Shown: one piece after another, positions 1-6,065 of the stretch | How the letters are laid out: every line of letters begins with the position of its first letter | How positions within the stretch are numbered: the first letter of the stretch is position 1 | Source: Bacteroidales bacterium UBA3808 | Lineage (GTDB): Bacteria; Bacteroidota; Bacteroidia; Bacteroidales; Paludibacteraceae | NCBI GenBank assembly: GCA_002369075.1 | Contig: DFEG01000017.1 | Span: 1-29,456 of the forward strand | Length of the DNA stretch: 29,456 bases | Direction of reading: 5' to 3' | Position numbers and translations under genes: made by a program | The notes under the pieces: model-generated | The model's database searches: none | Told to the model about the DNA's origin: nothing | Seen by the model: only the letters and a program-made list of their open reading frames with translations

Positions 1-135
1 CAGGATTTGTACAAGATCCTCGCTGAGAACAGCGGTCAGAGCATCGATGAGATCGAGGCGCTCTGCGACCGTGACAAATGGATGAAAGCCGAAGAAGCCA
101 TTAAGATGGGCTTCCTCGACTCCGTGATTGCTTAA
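1..135 (+). CDS. clpP: ATP-dependent Clp protease proteolytic subunit, C-terminal fragment
   Basis: Partial gene: only the last 44 codons are inside the window, open at the left edge and ending in TAA. The visible tail reads DLYKILAENSGQSIDEIEAL, then CDRDKWMKAEEAIKMGFLDS. This matches the ClpP C-terminal handle helix and the conserved D-R-D-x-[WF]-M-x-A-E-E-A-x-x-[YM]-G-[LF]-[IL]-D stretch. ClpP is the cytoplasmic serine peptidase that forms a two-ring barrel and degrades proteins delivered by ClpX or ClpA. The Ser-His part of the catalytic site lies outside the window, so activity cannot be judged. A phage-type ClpP-fold protease is a less likely alternative. The stop codon overlaps that of convergent htpG. 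Confidence 0.75.
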   Translation, partial: QDLYKILAENSGQSIDEIEALCDRDKWMKAEEAIKMGFLDSVIA

Positions 136-2093
136 AGCAGTTCTACCGACCGGTTGACGAACTTGGCGAGTGCTTCGCCCTTCAGTTGGCCGGAAGCCAG
201 AAGCGCGATATCGATGAGTTGTTTGATACGCTCATCCTCGCCCTCCAACTTGCAGACCGTCTTGATGACGGTCTCTTTTTTAGGCTCCTCGCCTTCTTTC
301 TCTGCTTTCTTCTCTACCTCTTCCTCTACCTGCTCGCTCGTCTCTTTTGCCACGAGTTCCTGGATGAGCGGGTGCGCGGTGTTGACAACGAGATTGTACT
401 GGTCCGGCATCTGACCGTAGAAGGACATGCCCTGCTGGTGAGCGGACATCTCTTTCATACGGCGCATAAACTCGTTCTGCGTCAGGAACACAGGCAGTGC
501 GTCCGCAGCCGCAGCCTCGCAGGTGACGAAGTAACGCAGTTTGTCCTCGGCACTCGGCAGCAAGCCCTCGAACGCTTTGCGCAGTCCCTCTTTCTGCTCG
601 TCGGAGAAAGTGTCCTTGGCGGTTTCCTCCTTGCGGATGAGGTTCTCGATGGTGTCGGAGTCAATGCGTACGAACCGCAGCTTGCCTTCCTCGCTCTTTT
701 GCTCGGCTTGGGACATCGCGTGTACGTCCAGCTCGCCGTCCATCAGCAAGACGTCATAGCCCTTCGCTTTCGCGCGCTCTATATAGGTGTAGTGCGCGTC
801 GGGGTCGTTGGTGTAAAGCAGCACGAGGTTGCCGTCCTTGTCGGTCTGCGCCTCTTTGACCTGCGCCTTGTACTCCTCTAAGGTGGCGTATTTGCCGTCC
901 AGGTTCTTGAGAAGGGCGAAATCCTTTGCTTTCTCGTAGAACTTCTCGTCGGTCAGCATGCCGAACTGGATGAACATCTTGATGTCGTCCCATTTCTTGG
1001 CGAACTCGTCCTTGTCGGCTTTGTAGAGCTCGGCAAGCTTGTCGGCTACCTTCTTGGTGATGTAGCCGCTGATCTTCTTGACGTTGTTGTCGCTCTGGAG
1101 GTAGGAACGGCTGACGTTCAGCGGAATATCCGGGCTGTCGATCACGCCGTGCAGCAACGTCAGGTACTCCGGTACGATGTTCTCCACCTCGTCCGTCACA
1201 TAAACCTGGTTGCAATAGAGCTGTATCTTGTTGCGGTGTACGTCGAGGTTGGACTTGATCTTCGGGAAATACAGGATACCGGTCAGGTTGAAGGGGTAGT
1301 CCACGTTGAGGTGGATATGGAACAGCGGCTCCTCCATCTGGGTCGGATAGAGCTCGTGGTAGAACTTGTCGTAGTCCTCGTCCTTCAACTCCGACGGTTT
1401 GCGGGTCCACGCGGGGTTGATATCATTGATGATATTCTCCTCGTCGAGTTCCACCTCCTTGCCGTCCTTCCACTCTTTCTTCTTGCCGAAAGCAATCTCC
1501 ACAGGCAGGAACTTGCAGTACTTGCGGAGCAGACCCTCGATGGTGGCGTCCTCCAGATACTGGCTGAACTCGTCGTCTATGTGCAGGACGATATCCGTAC
1601 CGCGCTCGGCTTTGATGGTGTCCTCCATCGTATATTCGGGGCTACCCTCGCAGCTCCAGTGAACAGCTTTCGCGTCCTCTTTATACGACTGGCTGAAGAT
1701 CTCCACTTTCTTGCTGACCATGAAGGCGGAATAGAAACCCAAACCGAAATGACCGATGATGGCTTCCGTCTTGTCCTTGTACTTGTTGACGAACTCCTCG
1801 GCGCCGGAGAAAGCGATCTGGTTGATGTACTTGTCCACCTCTTCGGCGGTCATGCCGATACCGTGGTCGGAGACCGTGAGGGTCTTCTTCTCCTTATTTA
1901 TACTTACGCGTACGCGCGTATCGCCTAAGTCGCCCTTCACCTCGCCTACCGACGAGAGGGTTTTCAGCTTGGTCGTGGCATCGACGGCATTGGAGATCAG
2001 CTCACGCAGGAAGATCTCATGGTCGGAATACAAAAACTTCTTGATGACGGGGAAGATATTATCGCTCGTTACCCCGATGTTACCTTTACTCAT
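132..2093 (-). CDS. htpG: Molecular chaperone HtpG (bacterial Hsp90)
   Basis: This 653-residue protein is full length for Hsp90 of bacteria. HtpG is a cytoplasmic homodimeric ATPase chaperone acting late in protein folding and stress recovery. The N-terminal GHKL ATPase domain shows ELISNAVDAT near residues 31-40, the lid motif DHGIGM (usually DNGIGM) and GHFGLGFYSAF. The middle domain carries the conserved SRSYLQSDNN segment, equivalent to SREILQ. The C-terminal dimerisation domain contains AHPLIQEL. An acidic/lysine-rich EEEVEKKAEKEGEEPKKE stretch near residues 600-620 is a charged insertion. The gene is transcribed alone on the minus strand and converges on clpP with overlapping stop codons. 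No CIRCE operator (TTAGCACTC-N9-GAGTGCTAA) and no clear -33/-7 promoter was found upstream, so its heat control is unresolved. Confidence 0.97.
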   Translation of the reverse strand: MSKGNIGVTSDNIFPVIKKFLYSDHEIFLRELISNAVDATTKLKTLSSVGEVKGDLGDTRVRVSINKEKKTLTVSDHGIGMTAEEVDKYINQIAFSGAEEFVNKYKDKTEAIIGHFGLGFYSAFMVSKKVEIFSQSYKEDAKAVHWSCEGSPEYTMEDTIKAERGTDIVLHIDDEFSQYLEDATIEGLLRKYCKFLPVEIAFGKKKEWKDGKEVELDEENIINDINPAWTRKPSELKDEDYDKFYHELYPTQMEEPLFHIHLNVDYPFNLTGILYFPKIKSNLDVHRNKIQLYCNQVYVTDEVENIVPEYLTLLHGVIDSPDIPLNVSRSYLQSDNNVKKISGYITKKVADKLAELYKADKDEFAKKWDDIKMFIQFGMLTDEKFYEKAKDFALLKNLDGKYATLEEYKAQVKEAQTDKDGNLVLLYTNDPDAHYTYIERAKAKGYDVLLMDGELDVHAMSQAEQKSEEGKLRFVRIDSDTIENLIRKEETAKDTFSDEQKEGLRKAFEGLLPSAEDKLRYFVTCEAAAADALPVFLTQNEFMRRMKEMSAHQQGMSFYGQMPDQYNLVVNTAHPLIQELVAKETSEQVEEEVEKKAEKEGEEPKKETVIKTVCKLEGEDERIKQLIDIALLASGQLKGEALAKFVNRSVELL

Positions 2094-2126
2094 ATCTTAT
2101 TGTTTTTTTTAATAATTTCACTTTTT

Positions 2127-2166
2127 CGACATACCGATATATCGATATATCAATACTCCGAACAAC
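2127..2166. repeat. 8-bp imperfect tandem array upstream of htpG
   Basis: Five consecutive 8-mers: CGACATAC, CGATATAT, CGATATAT, CAATACTC, CGAACAAC. It lies in the 214-bp gap between divergent htpG and the Fe-S assembly gene. The core unit CGATATAT reappears in the murE-mraY spacer at 22201-22240. Confidence 0.75.
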
Positions 2167-2198
2167 TATCTTCAATTTCTGTGCCAGCAGGAAAATAT

Positions 2199-2213
2199 CT
2201 GCCAAAATGGCAG
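2199..2213. other. Perfect 6-bp inverted repeat (possible operator)
   Basis: CTGCCA-AAA-TGGCAG, a perfect dyad in the divergent gap between htpG and the Fe-S assembly gene, just upstream of the -33 element of the latter. It is too short to act as a terminator and has no T-run. A protein-binding site is possible but unsupported otherwise. Confidence 0.35.
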
Positions 2214-2219
2214 TTGCCC

Positions 2220-2250
2220 TTGCATATGTCAAAAAAAAGCAGTACCTTTG
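2220..2250 (+). promoter_or_regulatory. Bacteroidota-type promoter for the Fe-S assembly gene
   Basis: The -7 box TACCTTTG is at 2243-2250 and a -33 TTGC-type element at 2220-2223, with a 19-bp spacer holding eight consecutive A. It matches the known Bacteroides primary sigma consensus (TTTG / TAnnTTTG). A perfect dyad CAGCCG-TTTTG-CGGCTG follows immediately at 2251-2267, across or just after the expected start of transcription. It predicts a leader of about 50 nt before the ATG at 2308. Confidence 0.75.
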
Positions 2251-2307
2251 CAGCCGTTTTGCGGCTGGTGCTTCCGAGCACTCCGAGAAAACACAGTATG
2301 CACAAGT

Positions 2308-2622
2308 ATGAACGAATTTTTAGAAACAGAAGAACAGATTTTAAAGATGCTCAAGACCGTTTTTGACCCCGAGATACCGGTCAACGTGTATGACTTGGGG
2401 TTGATTTACGGCATAGACATCAAGGACGACGGGCTCTGCGAGATCACCATGACCCTCACCGCGCCGTCCTGTCCCGCGGGCGATTTTATCGTGGAGGACA
2501 TCCGCCAGAAAGTGGGCTCCGTGGAGGGCATCAAGGATGTGAACGTGAATATCGTCTTTGAGCCCGAGTGGAACAAAGACATGATGAGTGAAGAAGCCAA
2601 ACTCGAACTTGGCTTTATGTAA
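2308..2622 (+). CDS. MIP18/DUF59-family metal-sulfur cluster assembly factor (SufT-like)
   Basis: The product is 104 residues starting MNEFLETEEQ. The MIP18 (DUF59) domain covers most of it, with the hallmark DPEIPVNVYDLGLIYGI near residues 18-34 and the conserved T-x-P-x-C-P loop (TAPSCPAGD) near residue 53, whose Cys is the candidate cluster or metal-binding residue. Relatives help mature Fe-S proteins in the cytoplasm. I chose the ATG at 2308 because an in-frame extension to 2248 would start inside the promoter -7 box. The gene is expressed from the promoter at 2220-2250 and is followed by a repeat-filled spacer and lpxH. There are no suf genes beside it in this window, so the link to a particular assembly system is inferred from family only. 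Confidence 0.88.
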   Translation: MNEFLETEEQILKMLKTVFDPEIPVNVYDLGLIYGIDIKDDGLCEITMTLTAPSCPAGDFIVEDIRQKVGSVEGIKDVNVNIVFEPEWNKDMMSEEAKLELGFM

Positions 2623-2671
2623 ATGACCAAATGGTAAATGGTAAATGGTAAATGACCAAATGGTAAATGGT
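2620..2671. repeat. 7/8-bp tandem array filling the spacer before lpxH
   Basis: The array alternates 7-mers GTAAATG with 8-mers ACCAAATG. It begins in the stop codon of the Fe-S assembly gene and runs to the base before the lpxH ATG. The word AAATGACCAAATGGTAAATG (20 bp) also occurs inside mazG at about 4082-4101. In-frame ATGs within the array extend the lpxH reading frame by nine codons. Confidence 0.85.
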
Positions 2672-3454
2672 ATGATTTATTTCTTAAGCGACGCACATTT
2701 GGGCAGCCTGGCGATTGAGAGAGGCTGGGTACACCAGAAAAAACTGATTGACCTTCTGGAGGAGATGAGCAAGGATGCCGTCTCCATCTACATGTTAGGC
2801 GACATGTTCGATTTCTGGATGGAGTATTTCATTCACGACAAGTCGAAGCGGCAGTTCCACCCTTTCTGCAAAGAGATCCGCAAACTGGTCAGGAAAGGCA
2901 TTAACGTCCATATGTTCATCGGCAACCACGACCTCTGGACCTTCGGAGGGCTGGCGCAGCTCACGGGCGCGAAGATTCACTATGAGCCCTGTACGATCAT
3001 GCGGTACGGCAAGTCAATCTACTTGGCGCACGGCGACGGACTGCTGCCCTCCGACTGGGAGAGCCTCTACCCCAAACCGGTGATGAAGAAGATCAAGCGG
3101 TTCATGCAGCTCCGAAGCATATTCAACAGCCCGACCTTGCAGTTCCTCTTCCGCTGCCTGCCGCCCGCATGGGGAAACAAACTCGGCTACGGATGGGCGA
3201 AGAAGAGCCGCCTCAAGGAAATCGCCAACCCCTGCCACTACAAAGGAGAGGACAAGGAGGAACTGGTGCTTTTTGCCAAAGACCAGGAGGCGCAGGGCAA
3301 CCACCGAGACTACTATATCTTCGGGCACCGGCACATAGAACTCGACTTGCAGATAGCCTCCGAAAGCCGAGTGGTGATCCTCGGCGACTGCTTCCAGCAA
3401 TGGACCTACGCCAAACTCGACAATAAAGGGCAGTTAACCCTGCATAATTTTTAA
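2672..3454 (+). CDS. lpxH: UDP-2,3-diacylglucosamine diphosphatase (lipid A synthesis)
   Basis: A 260-residue calcineurin-like metallophosphoesterase. LpxH hydrolyses UDP-2,3-diacylglucosamine to 2,3-diacylglucosamine-1-phosphate (lipid X) plus UMP at the inner face of the cytoplasmic membrane. The metal-site motifs are all present in order: SDAHLG (residues 6-11), GDMFDFW, GNHDLW, a central HGD, and the C-terminal GHRH. The length is slightly above the roughly 240 residues of the E. coli enzyme. I chose the ATG at 2672 because family members begin M-I-Y-F-[IL]-S-D; the nine upstream codons (from 2645) are encoded wholly by the repeat array. The stop codon lies inside a 7-bp repeat that continues to the mazG start, so lpxH and mazG are probably co-transcribed. 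Confidence 0.9.
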   Translation: MIYFLSDAHLGSLAIERGWVHQKKLIDLLEEMSKDAVSIYMLGDMFDFWMEYFIHDKSKRQFHPFCKEIRKLVRKGINVHMFIGNHDLWTFGGLAQLTGAKIHYEPCTIMRYGKSIYLAHGDGLLPSDWESLYPKPVMKKIKRFMQLRSIFNSPTLQFLFRCLPPAWGNKLGYGWAKKSRLKEIANPCHYKGEDKEELVLFAKDQEAQGNHRDYYIFGHRHIELDLQIASESRVVILGDCFQQWTYAKLDNKGQLTLHNF

Positions 3455-3468
3455 TTCGTAATTCGTAT
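3452..3468. repeat. 7-bp repeat spacer between lpxH and mazG
   Basis: TAATTCG TAATTCG TAT, directly abutting the mazG ATG at 3469. The first TAA is the lpxH stop codon, so the array begins inside the stop. The word AATTCGTAATT is also present, reverse-complemented, in the ftsI-murE spacer. Confidence 0.6.
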
Positions 3469-4320
3469 ATGCATAGCAGAGAAGAACAATTAGCCGCCTT
3501 CAACCGGCTGCTGGATATAATGGACGATCTCAGGGAGAAATGTCCGTGGGACCGCAAACAGACCTTCGACAGTCTCCGCCAGAACACCATCGAGGAGACC
3601 TACGAATTAGCCACAGCCATCTCGCGCCGCGACATGAACGAGATCAGCAAGGAGTTGGGCGACGTACTCCTCCACGTCGTTTTCTACGCCAAGATGGGCT
3701 CCGAAGAGAAATGGAATTTCTCCGGCTCGTCCGGGGAAGACGAGCCGCGCGATTCTTTCGACATAGCCGATGTGTGCAACCGCCTCTGCGACAAACTCAT
3801 CTTCCGTCACCCGCATGTGTACGGCGAAGCCGCAGCACAGAACGCGGAGGAGGTGAGCCAACTCTGGGAACAGGTCAAACTGAAAGAGAAAGGCGGCAAC
3901 AAAACCGTCTTGGGCGGTATTCCCGACAGTCTGCCGAGCCTCGTCAAGGCATATCGGATACAGGACAAAGTAGCCAATGTAGGCTTCGACTGGGAGAAAC
4001 GCGAGGATGTCTGGGCGAAGGTCAAAGAGGAAATCGCCGAGTTTGAAGCCGAAATGAGAAAATGCGAAAATGACCAAATAAATGACCAAATGGTAAATGA
4101 CCAAATGGTAAATGAATTTGGTGATGTTCTCTTCTCGCTCATCAACGCCGCGCGGCTCTATAAGATCCGCCCCGACAATGCCCTGGAGCGCACCAACCTC
4201 AAATTCATCAAACGCTTCAATTACATCGAGGCGAAAGCCAAAGAGCAGGGCCGCGAACTGAAAGACATGACCCTCGCCGAGATGGACGCACTCTGGAACG
4301 AAGCAAAAACGATGAATTAA
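3469..4320 (+). CDS. mazG: Nucleoside triphosphate pyrophosphohydrolase MazG
   Basis: The 283-residue protein has two all-alpha MazG domains. MazG cleaves (d)NTPs to NMP and pyrophosphate, limiting aberrant nucleotides in the cytoplasm. The N-terminal domain has KCPWDRKQTFDSLRQNTIEE followed by TYEL and ELGDVLLHVVFYAKM, giving the E-E-x-x-E and E-x-x-D magnesium motif. DIADVCNRLCDKLIFRHPHV follows. The second domain has EEIAEFEAE and EFGDVLFSLINAARL. Two segments look inserted compared with typical family members: about residues 83-95, holding a perfect 9-bp DNA dyad, and about residues 200-216 (NDQINDQMVNDQMVN), encoded by the same repeat words as the spacer before lpxH. Both lie outside the catalytic motifs, so the enzyme is probably active. 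The start abuts a 7-bp repeat. Confidence 0.93.
   Translation: MHSREEQLAAFNRLLDIMDDLREKCPWDRKQTFDSLRQNTIEETYELATAISRRDMNEISKELGDVLLHVVFYAKMGSEEKWNFSGSSGEDEPRDSFDIADVCNRLCDKLIFRHPHVYGEAAAQNAEEVSQLWEQVKLKEKGGNKTVLGGIPDSLPSLVKAYRIQDKVANVGFDWEKREDVWAKVKEEIAEFEAEMRKCENDQINDQMVNDQMVNEFGDVLFSLINAARLYKIRPDNALERTNLKFIKRFNYIEAKAKEQGRELKDMTLAEMDALWNEAKTMN
3723..3747. repeat. Perfect 9-bp inverted repeat inside mazG
   Basis: CGGCTCGTC, a 7-nt gap, then GACGAGCCG. It encodes part of the S-G-S-S-G-E-D-E-P segment between the first MazG catalytic helices and DIADVC, a place where other MazG proteins have a much shorter loop (from memory, not aligned). Confidence 0.65.
4067..4115. repeat. 7/8-bp tandem array inside mazG coding sequence
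   Basis: ACCAAAT(G) and GTAAATG units alternate in frame and encode NDQINDQMVNDQMVN between the two halves of the second MazG domain. It is the same unit family, with a shared exact 20-mer, as the non-coding array at 2620-2671. Confidence 0.88.
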
Positions 4321-4340
4321 GCATCCCTCACCGATATTGG

Positions 4341-4383
4341 AGTGGGTGATTAGTGGGTGATTAGTGGGTGATTAGTGGGTGAC
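4341..4383. repeat. 11-bp tandem array between mazG and tRNA-Leu
   Basis: Three exact copies of AGTGGGTGATT followed by a 9-bp partial copy. The rest of 4321-4445 shows no gene. There is no convincing terminator for mazG. Confidence 0.92.
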
Positions 4384-4445
4384 TTGGCTGACGTCTACCT
4401 AACGAAAAGCTGAGAGAAGAACAAGAATACACCTCTTGGATGGAG

Positions 4446-4527
4446 TGCGGCATAAAAGACTCGAACTTTCACTCCTTGCGGAACCAGATCCTAAGTCTGG
4501 CGCGTCTACCAATTCCGCCAATGCCGC
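4446..4527 (-). tRNA. tRNA-Leu, anticodon UAG
   Basis: An 82-nt class II tRNA on the minus strand. The acceptor arms GCGGCAT and ATGCCGC pair fully. The anticodon stem CCAGA/TCTGG closes the loop CTTAGGA, giving anticodon TAG (reads CUA and related Leu codons). A long variable arm (TTCCGCAAGGAG region) is typical of tRNA-Leu, and the T-loop contains GTTCGAGTC. The 3' CCA is not encoded. It is read from a Bacteroidota-type promoter at 4578-4609 that overlaps the start of the neighbouring M16 protease gene. Confidence 0.95.
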
Positions 4528-4577
4528 GGAGATTAAGAATTCCATTTGATGCCGTCGGCTGCAAATGAAATTCGGTG

Positions 4578-4609
4578 CAAAGGTACAAAGAATTTTTGAA
4601 TTATGCAAG
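4578..4609 (-). promoter_or_regulatory. Promoter for tRNA-Leu, overlapping the M16 gene start
   Basis: On the minus strand the -7 box TACCTTTG occupies 4578-4585 and a -33 CTTG element 4606-4609, spaced by 20 bp. The start point should fall shortly downstream, about 50 nt before the tRNA 5' end at 4527. The -33 element lies inside the first codons of the divergent M16 gene. Confidence 0.65.
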
Positions 4610-5877
4610 AAAATACGCAAACTTTTTATCATAATCTGCCAAATGGCGTCAAAATCGTACACCGGTGGACGCCTTCTCCTGTGGCGTACGTAGGTGTGAT
4701 GGTGGGTGCCGGCACGCGGGACGAAGCGCCCGAAGAGAACGGCATGGCACATTATATCGAGCACTGCGTATTCAAGGGCACGGCGCACCATTCGGCGCGC
4801 CAGATCATCCAGTCCATAGAAGGTATCGGAGGCGAGATCAACGCCTATACGACCAAAGAGGAGACGACTTTCTACGCCGCCATCCTTTGCGAGCACGTAC
4901 AACTGACGCTCCACCTGATTGCCGAGATGATTCTGGAGCCGCTTTTCAAGAAAGAGGAGACGGACAAGGAACGGATGGTCATTCTGGACGAGATAGAGAG
5001 TTACAACGACTCCCCGAGCGAACTGATTTACGACGATTTCGAGAGTCTGGTCTTTGCCGGAAGCAGTCTGGCACTGCCGATCTTGGGCACGAAAAAGACG
5101 CTCCGCCATATTTCTTCCAAGCCCTCCTACCCGCTCGAATGGATGAAAACCCGCTACACACCGGAGCGGATGGTTGTTTTCTGTCAGGGAAACCTCAAAC
5201 CCGAACGCTTCTTCCGCCTCGCTGAAAAAGAGTTCGGACATCTATCAGGCGCAGCCGGTCTGTCAGCGAGTGAAACGAGCGGTCTGTCAGCAACGCGGTC
5301 TGTCAGCGCCAGCGGTCTGTCAGCTCGTGAACACGAGCGGTCTTACAAAAAACACACCCATCAGGTCCACGCGATGTTAGGCGGCAGGGCTTATGAAATC
5401 GGGCACGAAGACCAGTTGGCGATGTTCCTGCTCAATAATATCTTGGGCGGCGGAAGCCTCAACAGCCGGCTCAACCTGAGTCTGCGGGAGTCCCGCGGAC
5501 TGGTTTATACGGTGGAGTCCACCTATACGCCGCTCTCCGACACCGGCTACTGGTGCGTCTATTGGGCGTGCGACCCGGAGGATTACGGGCATAGCCTGGA
5601 ACTGGTGAAACACGAGCTGGAGAAACTGTGCGAGAAGCCGATGAGCGAGGCGTCCGTAAAGCACGCTTTGGAGCAGTTGAGAGGCCAGTTGGCTATCTCC
5701 GCGCAGAACCAGGAAAACAGTGCGCTGGCGATGGCAAAGTCGGTGTTATACAGAGGCGAATCTCCCGAATGGCAGGAAACATTTGCCAAAATTGCAAAAA
5801 CGTCACCGCAAAAGCTGTTTGAAGTTGCAAATGTCATTTTTGATACCCAAAATCGTTACATTTTGACATACAAATAG
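4603..5877 (+). CDS. M16 family (insulinase-like) zinc metalloprotease
   Basis: A 424-residue M16B peptidase. The inverted zinc motif HxxEH is at H50-Y-I-E53-H54, and the distal ligand glutamate lies in NAYTTKEETTFY about 75 residues on. The C-terminal half keeps the M16 signature NNILGGGSLNSRLNLSLRE followed by the R/Y pair region SRGLVYTVES. Bacterial members process or degrade peptides; the exact substrate is unknown. No signal peptide is visible, so it is probably cytoplasmic. Residues about 213-247, linking the two halves, are encoded by a CGGTCTGTCAGC repeat and read as G-L-S-A repeats. This segment roughly replaces a variable linker. No separate plus-strand promoter was recognised; the upstream 75 bp holds the divergent tRNA promoter. 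Confidence 0.93.
   Translation: MQENTQTFYHNLPNGVKIVHRWTPSPVAYVGVMVGAGTRDEAPEENGMAHYIEHCVFKGTAHHSARQIIQSIEGIGGEINAYTTKEETTFYAAILCEHVQLTLHLIAEMILEPLFKKEETDKERMVILDEIESYNDSPSELIYDDFESLVFAGSSLALPILGTKKTLRHISSKPSYPLEWMKTRYTPERMVVFCQGNLKPERFFRLAEKEFGHLSGAAGLSASETSGLSATRSVSASGLSAREHERSYKKHTHQVHAMLGGRAYEIGHEDQLAMFLLNNILGGGSLNSRLNLSLRESRGLVYTVESTYTPLSDTGYWCVYWACDPEDYGHSLELVKHELEKLCEKPMSEASVKHALEQLRGQLAISAQNQENSALAMAKSVLYRGESPEWQETFAKIAKTSPQKLFEVANVIFDTQNRYILTYK
5256..5343. repeat. CGGTCTGTCAGC repeat cluster inside the M16 gene
   Basis: Four exact CGGTCTGTCAGC copies start at 5256, 5280, 5296 and 5313, with a truncated CGGTCT at 5338. Spacing is irregular (24, 16, 17, 25 bp). A perfect dyad CTCGTG-AA-CACGAG sits at 5324-5337. 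Three copies are read as GLSA and one in another frame as R-S-V-S, so the repetition is at the DNA level. Confidence 0.9.
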
Positions 5878-5915
5878 GGCAAAAACGAAAAATTCAGCAT
5901 TTTTTTATTAAAATA

Positions 5916-5978
5916 TTTGTATATTTGAAAAAAAAGTAGTACCTTTGTGCGCTTTTTTCGTGTTGCGCGTGTGCGCAA
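5916..5978 (+). promoter_or_regulatory. Promoter and dyad-rich leader of the SusCD operon
   Basis: The -33 TTTG is at 5916-5919 and the -7 TACCTTTG at 5940-5947, spaced by 20 bp with eight consecutive A before GTAG. A perfect dyad TTGCGC-GTGT-GCGCAA follows at 5963-5978, and a palindrome ATGCGCAT at 6002-6009. The leader to the susC ATG at 6066 is about 115 nt. No sigma/anti-sigma gene pair is next to the operon in this window. Confidence 0.75.
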
Positions 5979-6065
5979 TCCTATGTTATATATAATTGCG
6001 TATGCGCATGATACAAAACGAAGGAGCGGATAACTGATAGCAAAATAATAAACAATACAAACATA

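Noticed and set aside
2248..2307. Longer start for the Fe-S assembly protein
   Set aside because: It would begin inside the -7 box and read through the start-site dyad; MNEFLETEEQ at 2308 fits the family.
2094..2307. CIRCE/HrcA operator or clear promoter for htpG
   Set aside because: No TTAGCACTC/GAGTGCTAA pair and no minus-strand TAnnTTTG box with a spaced TTTG was found.
2645..2671. Upstream in-frame ATG extending LpxH by nine residues (M-V-N-D-Q-M-V-N-G)
   Set aside because: The extension is encoded entirely by the repeat array, and LpxH proteins start at the M-I-Y-F-L-S-D strand. It remains possible that some initiation occurs at these ATGs.
4341..4383. CRISPR array
   Set aside because: Units are 11 bp in direct tandem with no spacers, and no cas genes are present. 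The same holds for the other arrays.
5256..5343. Coiled-coil or collagen-like functional peptide repeat in the M16 protease
   Set aside because: The repeat is read in two different frames and is irregularly spaced, so protein-level selection for a repeated peptide is unlikely.
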